A stretch of 64,000 nucleotides of DNA from JAHDCJ01 sp039028895. GTDB taxonomy: Bacteria; Bacteroidota; Bacteroidia; Chitinophagales; Saprospiraceae. Position 1 is the first letter of the stretch; each line of letters starts with the position of its first letter. The notes beneath the pieces are model-generated. The model ran no database searches. It had not been told where the DNA came from and saw nothing but the letters and a program-made list of their open reading frames with translations. This document shows positions 1 through 7,999 of this stretch, one piece after another. The translations under genes and the position numbers were made by a program. The stretch lies in assembly GCA_039028895.1 (NCBI GenBank), contig JBCCHF010000035.1, positions 1-64,000 on the forward strand, read 5' to 3'.

Positions 1-512
1 AGATAGGATAATTCGATAAACTGAACTATGGAATTAAAGATCCAAAAAAATGAGGCTTTGCTGATTGTGAAGCCTAGTTTTTTAGCCGTTCTGTTATTAA
101 AAAAATAACTATGTCCAACTATTTTGACATGAGGTGATAATTGTTGTTTCTCAATGCGTTCAATAATCGTTAGTAAAGCCTTGAAATAGTGTCCAAGTAA
201 AATTCGTTTTGCCGGTTTTCCACGATCTGACCATTTAAAGTTTACCAGATAATCGAAGGTGAATATATTATGTAAGTCGTATTGTTTGTCTGTCTGAACC
301 GTTGATAAAACATATGGATTCAGGTATTTATAATATCCGATTAACCTGAAAAAAGGAACACTGACAAGGTTGAAAACTGGCGCTAATAATGGGAGTAAAA
401 GTAAGCCATAAGGCTTTAGGATCAGCGGCATGATCGCCCCAAATCCGACTACGATCAGGAGGATTGCAATTATCCATTGAGCGAGTTTTGGCAAGCTATA
501 ATATCCCTTCAT
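1..512 (-). CDS. Membrane protein of unknown function, 3' end cut by window edge
   Basis: An ATG at 512 on the minus strand opens a frame that runs off the left edge without a stop (about 170 codons visible). The first 60 residues hold two hydrophobic stretches, about 12-32 and 37-56, the second rich in Leu and Pro. A basic, soluble-looking part follows (about 75-170) with a sequence close to HYFKALLTIIERIEKQ. No family was recognised. It is read in the same direction as the lipoprotein gene that ends at 560, about 48 bases upstream, so the two may be cotranscribed. The frame is coding-like over its whole length, but function and true length are unknown. Confidence 0.7.
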   Translation of the reverse strand, partial: MKGYYSLPKLAQWIIAILLIVVGFGAIMPLILKPYGLLLLPLLAPVFNLVSVPFFRLIGYYKYLNPYVLSTVQTDKQYDLHNIFTFDYLVNFKWSDRGKPAKRILLGHYFKALLTIIERIEKQQLSPHVKIVGHSYFFNNRTAKKLGFTISKASFFWIFNSIVQFIELSY

Positions 513-559
513 TTTAAGGTGTTAGTTATATTAATGACGTTGTAAAGTTGATGGAGGTT

Positions 560-1486
560 CTACTTTTTTTCAATTCGATGTTCCATGGTTTCTCCTAGTT
601 TCATCTTGAGCTCATATTCTGAAAAGTTACTGTCGAAAAATATTGCTGTAGATGGCTTGGAAAAGTGTGATCCTGTAAAAATAAATTCTATATCCCCTGG
701 TTTGGCAGCCTTCTTAAATGCTGGGTGATTTCTGTCTTGTTCTAAAATAAGTCTAAGGTTTCTATACTCAAGTGGCAAGACCTCATTGCCTTTTGAATTA
801 ATCATTCCCCATAAATAATCATTGTCCTTTTCCTTTCTTACTGTGATGATATTCAAGGTTTTAATGGTTTCAAAAACCGACTCTTTCATTCCTTCCAGTA
901 GGCGATTGTCTTCGTTATAGATGTTGAGGTGGTCATAAGGACCTAGTTTTTTCTTCGAAAACGGGTTATAGAGATAGAACTCCTTGTTTCCTGTGTCTTT
1001 GGCAAATAGTACTATCAGGTCAGCATTACTGATATACCCAATATTGTCGAATTGAGTTTCAAAAAGCAAGTCTCCGTTGGTGTTATACAAAAATTTTCCT
1101 GGCTTGACGTTATTAGAGGTTTCAGTGGAAACAACTATAGTTTGGGTGTGCTGGTCAATTACGATGTTAAAACAATCTATAAACCCAAAAACCAATGCTC
1201 CATTTTTGTCAAACAGTGCTTTTTGGTTGTTTTGATCACTGACCAGATAATACTCAGGCACATCTGGGTAAATCCTGTCTTCCATTGGAGGAAGTAGTAA
1301 TTTTTCATGATTTTGAACTGTTCTAATCTGTTTGTAAATGGAGTCGATTAAGAGCTTGCCGTTTTTTGATTGTACACCAGATAAATTATCCTGATTTAAT
1401 ATTATTTCATTCGTTGTTACTGAGTTTCGGGGGTTACATCCGATGCTCAGCAGTGTAATTAGGAGCAGGTAATATCTTGTTCTCAT
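560..1486 (-). CDS. WG-repeat-like lipoprotein
   Basis: A protein of about 308 residues with a type II signal peptide: a basic start, a leucine-rich core and the lipobox LSIGC, so it should be a lipid-anchored envelope protein. Later segments read like WG/beta-repeat units: a hydrophobic strand, then an N-x-x-G turn such as LWGMINSKGNEVLPLEY near residue 235, and a degenerate copy around LFDKNGALVFGF. Such repeats are usually structural or binding modules; no enzyme motif is visible. The frame stays open to 1519, but those 11 extra codons run through a terminator hairpin, so ATG at 1486 (MRTRYY) is the better start. The gene has a separate leader upstream (see 1503-1674). Confidence 0.75.
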   Translation of the reverse strand: MRTRYYLLLITLLSIGCNPRNSVTTNEIILNQDNLSGVQSKNGKLLIDSIYKQIRTVQNHEKLLLPPMEDRIYPDVPEYYLVSDQNNQKALFDKNGALVFGFIDCFNIVIDQHTQTIVVSTETSNNVKPGKFLYNTNGDLLFETQFDNIGYISNADLIVLFAKDTGNKEFYLYNPFSKKKLGPYDHLNIYNEDNRLLEGMKESVFETIKTLNIITVRKEKDNDYLWGMINSKGNEVLPLEYRNLRLILEQDRNHPAFKKAAKPGDIEFIFTGSHFSKPSTAIFFDSNFSEYELKMKLGETMEHRIEKK

Positions 1487-1502
1487 TACGGTTAAATTAA
1501 AA

Positions 1503-1530
1503 AAGCCTCTTGAGGTCATTCAAGAGGCTT
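1503..1530 (-). terminator. Strong rho-independent terminator in the leader of the 560-1486 gene
   Basis: An 11-bp perfect inverted repeat (1503-1513 with 1520-1530) with a 6-base loop. On the minus strand it is followed directly by a run of six T. It ends only 16 bases before the start codon of the lipoprotein gene, so it can either end a short upstream transcript or act as an attenuator. Confidence 0.75.
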
Positions 1531-1640
1531 GCGTATATTTTGTATATCTGCATCAATAGTTTAGCCTCTGAAATGGGGTTCCATTTACTTTTAAAACCAG
1601 AATTGTATTGAAGTTAATGTTCATGTTTAATCGCTAATGG
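1503..1640 (-). ncRNA. Candidate short leader transcript or small RNA
   Basis: The segment between a good promoter (1645-1674) and a strong terminator (1503-1530) would give a transcript of about 140 nt. It contains a 23-codon open frame (ATG at 1624, stop at 1553-1555, starting MNINFNTILVLK). That frame could be a leader peptide or be meaningless. No known RNA family was recognised. The alternatives are an independent small RNA or an attenuated 5' leader of the lipoprotein gene. Confidence 0.35.
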
Positions 1641-1644
1641 GCTG

Positions 1645-1674
1645 CAAATTAATGATTTTTCTTTCCGAAGTCAA
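1645..1674 (-). promoter_or_regulatory. Bacteroidota-type promoter, minus strand
   Basis: On the minus strand TTGAC at 1674-1670 is followed, 19 bases after the TTG, by TTAATTTG at 1652-1645. This is one base off the Bacteroidota -7 consensus TAnnTTTG and has the expected TTG spacing. Transcription should start near 1640 and run towards the terminator at 1530. Confidence 0.5.
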
Positions 1675-1721
1675 GCGCGAGAAATCTTCCAGGTTTTTAG
1701 GGTGATCAGCGATTAGAATGT

Positions 1722-2300
1722 CTATACCCCGGGGATTCTTTTATTGGCCTGAGCCAGTGTAGCGGTTTTATTAATCCTTTTCGCTCTTGTTCCAGGGGTT
1801 TTGGCAAGCTTAATCCATCGCAGGGTAAAGCGTTTTACAGAATCAGGCAATAGGTCGAAATTTTCATGGGCTGGCGGAAACTTATCAAGTTCCTTCTTCA
1901 GATCTTCGGGTTTGATCAGAGCATCAACATCATCCATGAAATTCCAAAGGCCATTTTTTTTGGATGCTTCAATTGATTTGAAGCCAGCTTCTTCCATTTT
2001 GCGCTCTTCAATAAGCCTTTTCGCACGCTCCTTGTAACTTTTGGCCCAATGCTGTTTTCTTCTGGGCCCAATAAGTTGCATTGTTCTGTCAACGTCCAGT
2101 TTTCTTCGAATCCCATCTATCCAGCCAAAGCAAAGTATCTCATCCAATATTTCTGATGTAGATACATATTTGTCGGATATATGCTTCTTAAAAGTTACCA
2201 GCCAAATACTTTGTTCCTGGCCATGGTTTTTTATTAACCAATCCCTTAATTCTTCAGATGAGGTCACTTCGACTTTTTGAAAATTATCTGTTTTGATCAT
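1722..2300 (-). CDS. YdeI/OmpD-associated (OmdA) family protein
   Basis: A soluble protein of about 192 residues, typical of the YdeI/OmdA family. The N-terminal half carries the conserved phrase EILCFGWIDGIRRKLD followed by an RRKQHWAKSY-like basic segment. The C-terminal half has the helical LPDSVKRFTLRWI...TRAKRI segment that marks the family. Members are poorly characterised; some have been linked to bacteriocin or peptide tolerance, and no catalytic residues are known. I take the internal ATG at 2300 (MIKTDNF) as start rather than 2327, because the family begins shortly before its VTSSEELRDWL segment. It stands alone between lipoprotein genes. Confidence 0.8.
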   Translation of the reverse strand: MIKTDNFQKVEVTSSEELRDWLIKNHGQEQSIWLVTFKKHISDKYVSTSEILDEILCFGWIDGIRRKLDVDRTMQLIGPRRKQHWAKSYKERAKRLIEERKMEEAGFKSIEASKKNGLWNFMDDVDALIKPEDLKKELDKFPPAHENFDLLPDSVKRFTLRWIKLAKTPGTRAKRINKTATLAQANKRIPGV

Positions 2301-2383
2301 TTTCAAATATTCTTTCTGCCAGGGCAAACAATGAATCTGCCTATTCTTTGATTTTACTAACCAGGCAATAAATGCAATACCGC

Positions 2384-3082
2384 TTATTTACACAAAAAGG
2401 CCTTTGCATCTTCTTCGGACATCGTAACCAGTTTGTCAATATCGGCTGTTAATTTTAGATCAGATTGGCAAGTTACCAACTCATATTGGGCAAAAGGTTC
2501 GGACTCACCATTTTTATAGCTATACCTTTTTTCAAGGCATTTGAGCATTTTACCATCTTTAAAGAAGGTTCTGTGATCATCAACCATAAACGTTTCACCA
2601 TTTTGGACAACATGGTGATAGAATTGGTAAATCAGTTTGCCGCCTTCAAAGTAATGATGTTTAACGGAACTGTTATCATCTTTGTAGTTGGAGATGCTCA
2701 GCAGATGTACTTCATCATTATCATTATAAAGACGTTCTAAATGTGCTTCACCATTTTCACATTCCAAAGTAAATTGGTCTTTTTTCTTTACATGTTCATT
2801 TTTAATGGCAACAAATTTTTTGTCGACAGTTTCCAGGTGTTCAGCATGTTTTGTTATAAAATCTGAGTATTCCTGGACTGACAATTCACTATGTGGTTTA
2901 TCCTCGAGTTCTGGTATGTTTTCAGGTTCATCTGTTGTAAGCGAATCGACTTGATCTGCTTCATCACTCTCCGTGACATCGCCATTATTCGAGTCTGAAG
3001 AAGTCAATTGGTCGCAGCCTTGAAAACATAAGCAAACTGTTGTTAGGAATAACAATAATAGGAAAAAGTATTTGGTTCTCAT
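2384..3082 (-). CDS. Lipoprotein of unknown function
   Basis: 232 residues with a clear type II signal peptide: MRTKYF, about 18 hydrophobic residues, then FQGC as lipobox. A low-complexity acidic linker (about 28-60, rich in S, D, E) leads to a charged domain with no recognised family. The middle has a beta-rich stretch (ENGEAHLERLYND, KLIYQFYHH) that could be a MORN-like or toxin-antidote-like beta repeat, but this is weak. The gene is single, minus strand, with about 230 bases of AT-rich upstream sequence. Confidence 0.65.
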   Translation of the reverse strand: MRTKYFFLLLLFLTTVCLCFQGCDQLTSSDSNNGDVTESDEADQVDSLTTDEPENIPELEDKPHSELSVQEYSDFITKHAEHLETVDKKFVAIKNEHVKKKDQFTLECENGEAHLERLYNDNDEVHLLSISNYKDDNSSVKHHYFEGGKLIYQFYHHVVQNGETFMVDDHRTFFKDGKMLKCLEKRYSYKNGESEPFAQYELVTCQSDLKLTADIDKLVTMSEEDAKAFLCK

Positions 3083-3313
3083 TGGTTGGTTTTTGTTGTC
3101 CCATTAAAATGAGACAGTTGGTTATTGAAATATTGGGTTTTTAATTGTTTTAGGTTCGCATCTTGTAATATAACGATATTTGAACTATATGTTTTTCTAA
3201 AGTTATGGTTTTCCTTGAATTACTGCCATTTAAAGGATATGCCGATTATTTAACAAAAAAACTTATATTAAAAAGGGACAAACAGGATGGATAAATAACA
3301 AAATCAAATAATT

Positions 3314-3814
3314 ATGAGAATCATTGATATGAAACTGCGGGACAGGAACAACCCGAACCTCATCATTGTAAAAGGGGCACAGGAGCATACTATTGCTCGA
3401 AAGCTGATTAAGGAGTATGTTGATTCTTTAGATTTCAATCTGGATTTCCAGGATATCGATTACGAACTTGAGTATTTGAACATCTATTATGGCTTTCCCG
3501 GGGGGCTAATTATTTTGGCTAAAGCCGAAGACGAATTTGTAGGAGTTGCCTGCCTAAAAGACCTGGGTAACTCCTTCTCAGAGATCAAAAGGATGTATGT
3601 TAAGCCCGAGTTTCGCGGAAAAGGGCTTGGGCGAAAAATATTAAATAAAATCGTCGATGAGGCCAAAAGACTGGGCTTCCGTTTTGTACGTTTGGATACC
3701 ATGCCAGATATGAAAAGTGCAATTCATTTATTTGTTACCAAAGGCTTTTATGAAATTGAGGAATTCGGCACTAATAAATTGGACGGTGCTCGCTTTTTGG
3801 AGTATAAACTGTAG
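3314..3814 (+). CDS. GNAT family N-acetyltransferase
   Basis: 166 residues with the complete GNAT core: a beta-4 strand ending EIKRMYVKPEF, then the acetyl-CoA pyrophosphate loop RGKGLG (about residues 101-106), a helix, and the closing strand FRFVRLDT followed by the AIHLFVTKGFYEI segment. Substrate is unknown; the family transfers acetyl groups to amines or protein N-termini. It is one of few plus-strand genes here and is convergent with the minus-strand gene ending at 3844. An alternative start is the second Met at 3329. Confidence 0.85.
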   Translation: MRIIDMKLRDRNNPNLIIVKGAQEHTIARKLIKEYVDSLDFNLDFQDIDYELEYLNIYYGFPGGLIILAKAEDEFVGVACLKDLGNSFSEIKRMYVKPEFRGKGLGRKILNKIVDEAKRLGFRFVRLDTMPDMKSAIHLFVTKGFYEIEEFGTNKLDGARFLEYKL

Positions 3815-3843
3815 TTACAGCACTAAATTTAGCGAACAAGCTA

Positions 3844-4533
3844 TTAATGTTTCCAAAGGTGCCAACGAGTATCTACGTTCAATGATTTTGCCCATTCAAT
3901 CTCAGAAACTCCTGTAGCCGTGGCAATTTGGGCATTTAGATGCTCAGTTAACGTCAAACAAGATACCCAATAACCGGAGTCTTCCCTAGTGCATTGCTCA
4001 CCAGGATTCATGGAATCGGTATTTATTGAAGACAAAGCATAGACAAAGGGGCATGCTGTGGGTTTAACCGGGAAACACCCCAATTTCTCAAAAATTGGCA
4101 AGGTAACCTTAAGAGAAGAAATACCCATTAACAAGACTGATTCTGATGATTTGAATTTATTGATCCATTGTTGCCTTAGAAAAAGGCTTAATCCTTTTCT
4201 TCTGAATTTAACGGCTGTCCATCCTGTCAGAAAAAGGTAGGCAGATAAGGTTACAGGTAATTGAGGAACAGATTTAATGGCTTTACCCTCTTGCAGGATT
4301 TCAGATTTTCTTAGTCTTGCGACACAACTCAAGTGACTGATAATTTCATTTTGATAAAGAATAATTGCAGTTTCTCCTCTTTTAAACCGTTCTGCTAATA
4401 GTGCCGGGGTGATTTTTGCAAGCGTCTTCTCTTTTTTTATTTGTATCGAAAGATTGACCCAGATTTGGGGATGGACTTGAAGGTCCTTGGAAAGTATGCT
4501 TGAGCCATTTAATTCCTGGAGTTCAAAAAGCAT
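3844..4533 (-). CDS. GNAT-like acyltransferase of unknown substrate
   Basis: 229 residues. The central region looks like a divergent GNAT fold: a strand SAYLFLTGWTAV is followed by KFRRKGLSLFLRQQW, which resembles the R-x-x-G-x-G/A acyl-CoA loop and helix, and later comes LLMGISSLKVTLPIFEKLGCF, matching the usual 'older partner strand plus late helix' pattern. The canonical loop is imperfect (RRKGLS). It is the last gene of the minus-strand run that starts with acnB, 42 bases after the M19 peptidase. The fold call is an inference and the substrate is unknown. Confidence 0.5.
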   Translation of the reverse strand: MLFELQELNGSSILSKDLQVHPQIWVNLSIQIKKEKTLAKITPALLAERFKRGETAIILYQNEIISHLSCVARLRKSEILQEGKAIKSVPQLPVTLSAYLFLTGWTAVKFRRKGLSLFLRQQWINKFKSSESVLLMGISSLKVTLPIFEKLGCFPVKPTACPFVYALSSINTDSMNPGEQCTREDSGYWVSCLTLTEHLNAQIATATGVSEIEWAKSLNVDTRWHLWKH

Positions 4534-4575
4534 AATTGGAACTTTTTAATTGGGGTTTTTTAAAATATAAACATT

Positions 4576-5691
4576 TTATTCTACCCAAACTTCCTTGAAA
4601 ACCCTTAGATAGTTTCCGCCTAAAAACTTAATCAACGTTTCTTCTGAATGGCCTCGTTCAATGAGGGCTCCCAATAAGTTAGGCAACTTTGAAATGTCTT
4701 CCAACCCGGGCGTAACAAGTTGATGACCATATAAATCACTGCCTAATCCAATATGATCACTTCCCATTGCTTCCAAAGCAGTTTCAAAATCCTTAACTGC
4801 GGCGTCCAGGTTTCGGTAAAGGATCCAAATCATCCCTAAAACGCCATGGCGGTCCGCAATTGCTTGCAGCATGGCTTTGTCTCTTGGCAATTCAAGCCTT
4901 GGGCGAGGCAGCCTACCATTCATCAAATCCTGATCTTCTGGTAAAGTTGAATTGAACATGGTGGATGTTGAGTGGGAAACAATAAAAGGTTTATCCGTTA
5001 TCTCCAGAATATCCCAAAATGATTGTTCTCCAATATGGACAAGGTCAATGACGATTCCTAGCTCGCATAGGCGTTGCACCAGACTTTTGCCAAGCGCGGT
5101 TATGCCGCCTTGTTTTTCAGCCCCCCAACAGCCTTCTGCAAAAATATTCCGTCGAGTATGTGTTAGACTAACTGCCCGAACCCCTAAAGTATAGTACAGG
5201 TCTATCATCCTGGTGTCTGATCCAAGTGCTTCACATCCTTCAAAGGTTAGTACCCATCCGATTTTTCCAGTTTCTTTGGCTTTTAGAATGTCAGTTACCT
5301 TGGTGCATAACATTAAATCTTCATTTTCCCGAATAGTCTTATGGAAGTACCAGGCCATTTCCATACCTTTTTTAAAGGGCGCGTCTAACTTGGTATCGTC
5401 GAGGTAAATTGCGCAAAGCTGCGTATTTATGCCTCCTTCTTTCCAACGCGGAATGTCATATTGCCCCATGCAGCCATAGAATATAGTATGCGGATCGAAG
5501 CCAAACTTTACTAGCGGATTGTTTTCTAACCCGGCAGGAGCTATCCAGTTTTTAGCGGAGGGAATTTCAACTCGATGCTCAATGTTTAGCTTTTCCTCGG
5601 TTATAGGAATCAAGATATCACTATGACCATCAATTACGATAGCTTGCTTTAGTAGTTGCTTTATTCTGATGTTGGTTGTATCGGAAAACAT
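4576..5691 (-). CDS. Membrane dipeptidase, peptidase family M19
   Basis: 371 residues, the full length of renal/membrane dipeptidase homologues. Zinc-site motifs appear in order: HSD near residue 22 (the H-x-D pair), FEGCEALG near 150 (bridging Glu), DLVHIG near 215, VSHST near 240 and GLGSDLYGH near 320. It should hydrolyse dipeptides, including D-amino-acid-containing ones, and is probably cytoplasmic because no signal peptide is seen. It follows the membrane protein at 5718 by 26 bases in the acnB-headed run. The call is firm; substrate preference is not. Confidence 0.9.
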   Translation of the reverse strand: MFSDTTNIRIKQLLKQAIVIDGHSDILIPITEEKLNIEHRVEIPSAKNWIAPAGLENNPLVKFGFDPHTIFYGCMGQYDIPRWKEGGINTQLCAIYLDDTKLDAPFKKGMEMAWYFHKTIRENEDLMLCTKVTDILKAKETGKIGWVLTFEGCEALGSDTRMIDLYYTLGVRAVSLTHTRRNIFAEGCWGAEKQGGITALGKSLVQRLCELGIVIDLVHIGEQSFWDILEITDKPFIVSHSTSTMFNSTLPEDQDLMNGRLPRPRLELPRDKAMLQAIADRHGVLGMIWILYRNLDAAVKDFETALEAMGSDHIGLGSDLYGHQLVTPGLEDISKLPNLLGALIERGHSEETLIKFLGGNYLRVFKEVWVE

Positions 5692-5717
5692 AGCTTGGGG
5701 TTAAGGCAGAAATAGGT

Positions 5718-6302
5718 TCATTCTTCACTGTCATCAAAACTCATATGAACCGGAATTCGCAAATTGGATTCGGTAATTATTAAACGCCTTATTCGAAGAT
5801 ACGGAATGCAATAAATCAAAATAACAATCAGAATAAAGAGGATAAAGCTTCCCCAACTGTGTGTTACATTAAGATTGGTGATTGAGGGAATCAGAAAGAC
5901 AAAAAATCCTAATCCAAAGAAAAATAATGATTCAAACCGCTGCCAAATAAAGGCATCCAGAGACTTGAGATCATCACCATATTTTCTGATGATTATGTTT
6001 AGAATAACAATCCATAAGATAAGAGCGGCAATATTGGGCAAAATTGAAATTGAATTCAATGCCTGGAGGTTTCCAAAATCAATAATTCCAAACATGATAA
6101 AAAACAGGCCAATCAATTCCCAAATCCCCAAGCCACTGTCTGGTTTCTCCTTTAAAACTGGAGTTGACCAGAAGAATATTATAGCCCCTATAACGTCATT
6201 AAAGAAGTCAATTTTGATCAATATGTTGTTGGGGAGTTTGAAATGAATGTCAACCCAGATTAAGGTGAGACCAAGAAAGGAATAGACAAACTCTCTTTTC
6301 AT
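5718..6302 (-). CDS. Multi-pass membrane protein of unknown function
   Basis: 194 residues, nearly all hydrophobic, with five or six predicted membrane spans (for example about 8-20, 28-43, 60-78, 84-100, 122-138 and 146-165). There is a short basic linker KYGDDLKSLD between spans and a hydrophilic, acidic C-terminus. No conserved family motif was recognised. It sits 33 bases after the STM3941-like gene and 26 bases before the dipeptidase, so it is likely cotranscribed with them. Confidence 0.65.
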   Translation of the reverse strand: MKREFVYSFLGLTLIWVDIHFKLPNNILIKIDFFNDVIGAIIFFWSTPVLKEKPDSGLGIWELIGLFFIMFGIIDFGNLQALNSISILPNIAALILWIVILNIIIRKYGDDLKSLDAFIWQRFESLFFFGLGFFVFLIPSITNLNVTHSWGSFILFILIVILIYCIPYLRIRRLIITESNLRIPVHMSFDDSEE

Positions 6303-6335
6303 CTTATTATAAGATTTTGTGTCCAGGATGTCACT

Positions 6336-6866
6336 TTAAATGCCTTCTTGCAAGATCTTGCTTATCCTGTTTTTACGGTCTTGAATTTTAGCATTCGACA
6401 TTGCATTTATAAACTCAGCTAGCCAAAATTCATCTATTTTTATTTGCCCGAGGGATAAGTTTAATTCTTGAAACCCTAAAGCTTTATTAAATCGGGCAAA
6501 ATTTCTATGCAACCTACCTTTTTTATTTGAGGGCTCATAAGATTCATCAATTTGTAAGCAAATAAATTTTTGACCGGAAACGTCTGTCAAATAGGCATTA
6601 TGGATGATCTCCCAATTAATAATATCATGTTTAGTCGTTCTATCCCACACACCTATTTCATTAATGATTATCTGCGGACGCCTATCAAATAAATGAAAAA
6701 ATCCTACCGGGTAACCTAAGCCGAAAAAGCAAATTGACATCCAACCAATCCATTTAGGGGAATCGGTTGAAGCAACAAGCCATATTCCTGCAAAAACAAA
6801 TATTGAACAAAGCAATAGAAGTTTCACAGCTCTCCATGGCGATTTGTGAAGTTTAATTTCTTTCAA
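6336..6866 (-). CDS. STM3941-like membrane protein
   Basis: 176 residues. The opening IKLHKSPWRAVKLLLL followed by two membrane spans (about 14-31 and 40-58) and a PH-like, beta-rich cytoplasmic domain (DRRPQIIINEIGVWDRTTKHDIINWEIIHNAYL) matches the STM3941 family layout. Function is unknown; the PH-like part suggests a lipid- or peptide-binding scaffold. It lies 28 bases downstream of the flavin oxidoreductase gene. It differs from typical members only in its C-terminal extension. Confidence 0.7.
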   Translation of the reverse strand: MKEIKLHKSPWRAVKLLLLCSIFVFAGIWLVASTDSPKWIGWMSICFFGLGYPVGFFHLFDRRPQIIINEIGVWDRTTKHDIINWEIIHNAYLTDVSGQKFICLQIDESYEPSNKKGRLHRNFARFNKALGFQELNLSLGQIKIDEFWLAEFINAMSNAKIQDRKNRISKILQEGI

Positions 6867-6894
6867 TCAAAATAGAATTTGTCAACATTTCATC

Positions 6895-7971
6895 TCATCC
6901 GACAAAATTTGGCCATTTACTCATGTATTTTATAAAGTTGTCACCTAATCCCTCATTTTGAAGGTATTGCTTAGATACTGGTGTTTCTACAGGTCTGAAA
7001 TTTGTGTTATTAATTACTTTAACAGGAAAGTCATGATGGAGTATGGCAGAACGCCCTATTGTGACAAAATCTACCCCGGCGGCTAAAACATTTTGCACAT
7101 CTGTTCCATTTCTGATTTTTCCGGCAACAGTCAAGCGTACATGCTTTAGGTCCAACCCAGTAAAGTAGCTGAGTAAGGGTTGGTTTTGATATTCTTTTTC
7201 TTCGGGTAATTTATTTACATCCCATAGAGAGATGTCTAAAAAATCAACCTTATTTTCATTAATCAATCGTTCACATATCTGTATGATCTCCGCTAGTTTT
7301 AGGCCAAATTTCTCAGGCGAAAGTCTAACTCCAAGCAGGAATTTATCACCACACCTTTCTCTGATTCCAGCAATAATTTCAAACAAAATCCGGGCTCTGT
7401 TTTCCAGGCTTCCACCATATCGATCCGTTCTTTTATTGATGGTAGGGCTTAGAAACTGAGTTAAGATATATCCATGGGCACCATGTACTTCTACACCATC
7501 ATAACCGCTTTTTTGAGCCCTTATTGCAGCTTCAATAAAGTCATCTTTTAGTTTGATGATTTCATCTGAAGAAAGTGGACGGGCCCCATGTTTTTCATTT
7601 GCTGAAGGACAGACAGGCGTTTGTTGAATCAGCTCGGCAGGTGATCGCATTCCAGCATGATGCAGTTGAATGACGGCAAGACTGCCATATGATTTAATTT
7701 TCTGACTCAGTCTTTTATGTCCTTTGATATGCTTATCAGAAAAGATGCCTAGTTGTCCGGAAAACCCCTTTCCACAAAACTGGACATGAGCAGCACAGGT
7801 CATTACTAAACCAAATTGGCCTTTTGCTCTCATGGTTAGCCAATGATATTCATCATCAGATAATTGCCCGTCTTCAAAACTTTGAGTATTGGTAAGCGGG
7901 GCTAACATGAACTTATTCTTCATAACAAGTCCACAAGCAAAGTGGACAGGAGAATCTAAGCTGTTCTTCAT
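6895..7971 (-). CDS. NADH:flavin oxidoreductase, Old Yellow Enzyme family
   Basis: 358 residues forming a complete FMN-binding TIM barrel. Visible family motifs: MLAPLTNTQ near the N-terminus, QLHHAGMRS (phosphate/flavin strand), GYDGVEVHGAHGYILTQFLSP, the hallmark NKRTDRYGGSLENRAR, and the C-terminal FMN-phosphate segment VTIGRSAI. It should reduce activated alkenes or similar electrophiles with NAD(P)H; the substrate cannot be told. It is cytoplasmic. Its start lies 28 bases after the acnB stop, so it probably shares that transcript. Confidence 0.9.
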   Translation of the reverse strand: MKNSLDSPVHFACGLVMKNKFMLAPLTNTQSFEDGQLSDDEYHWLTMRAKGQFGLVMTCAAHVQFCGKGFSGQLGIFSDKHIKGHKRLSQKIKSYGSLAVIQLHHAGMRSPAELIQQTPVCPSANEKHGARPLSSDEIIKLKDDFIEAAIRAQKSGYDGVEVHGAHGYILTQFLSPTINKRTDRYGGSLENRARILFEIIAGIRERCGDKFLLGVRLSPEKFGLKLAEIIQICERLINENKVDFLDISLWDVNKLPEEKEYQNQPLLSYFTGLDLKHVRLTVAGKIRNGTDVQNVLAAGVDFVTIGRSAILHHDFPVKVINNTNFRPVETPVSKQYLQNEGLGDNFIKYMSKWPNFVG

Positions 7972-7999
7972 CTTTCACTAAGTCAGTTGATGGACTGGT

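Noticed and set aside
1625..1725. Open frame with protein-like sequence between the YdeI stop and the leader
   Set aside because: About 33 codons on the minus strand without a start; it overlaps the promoter and may be chance.
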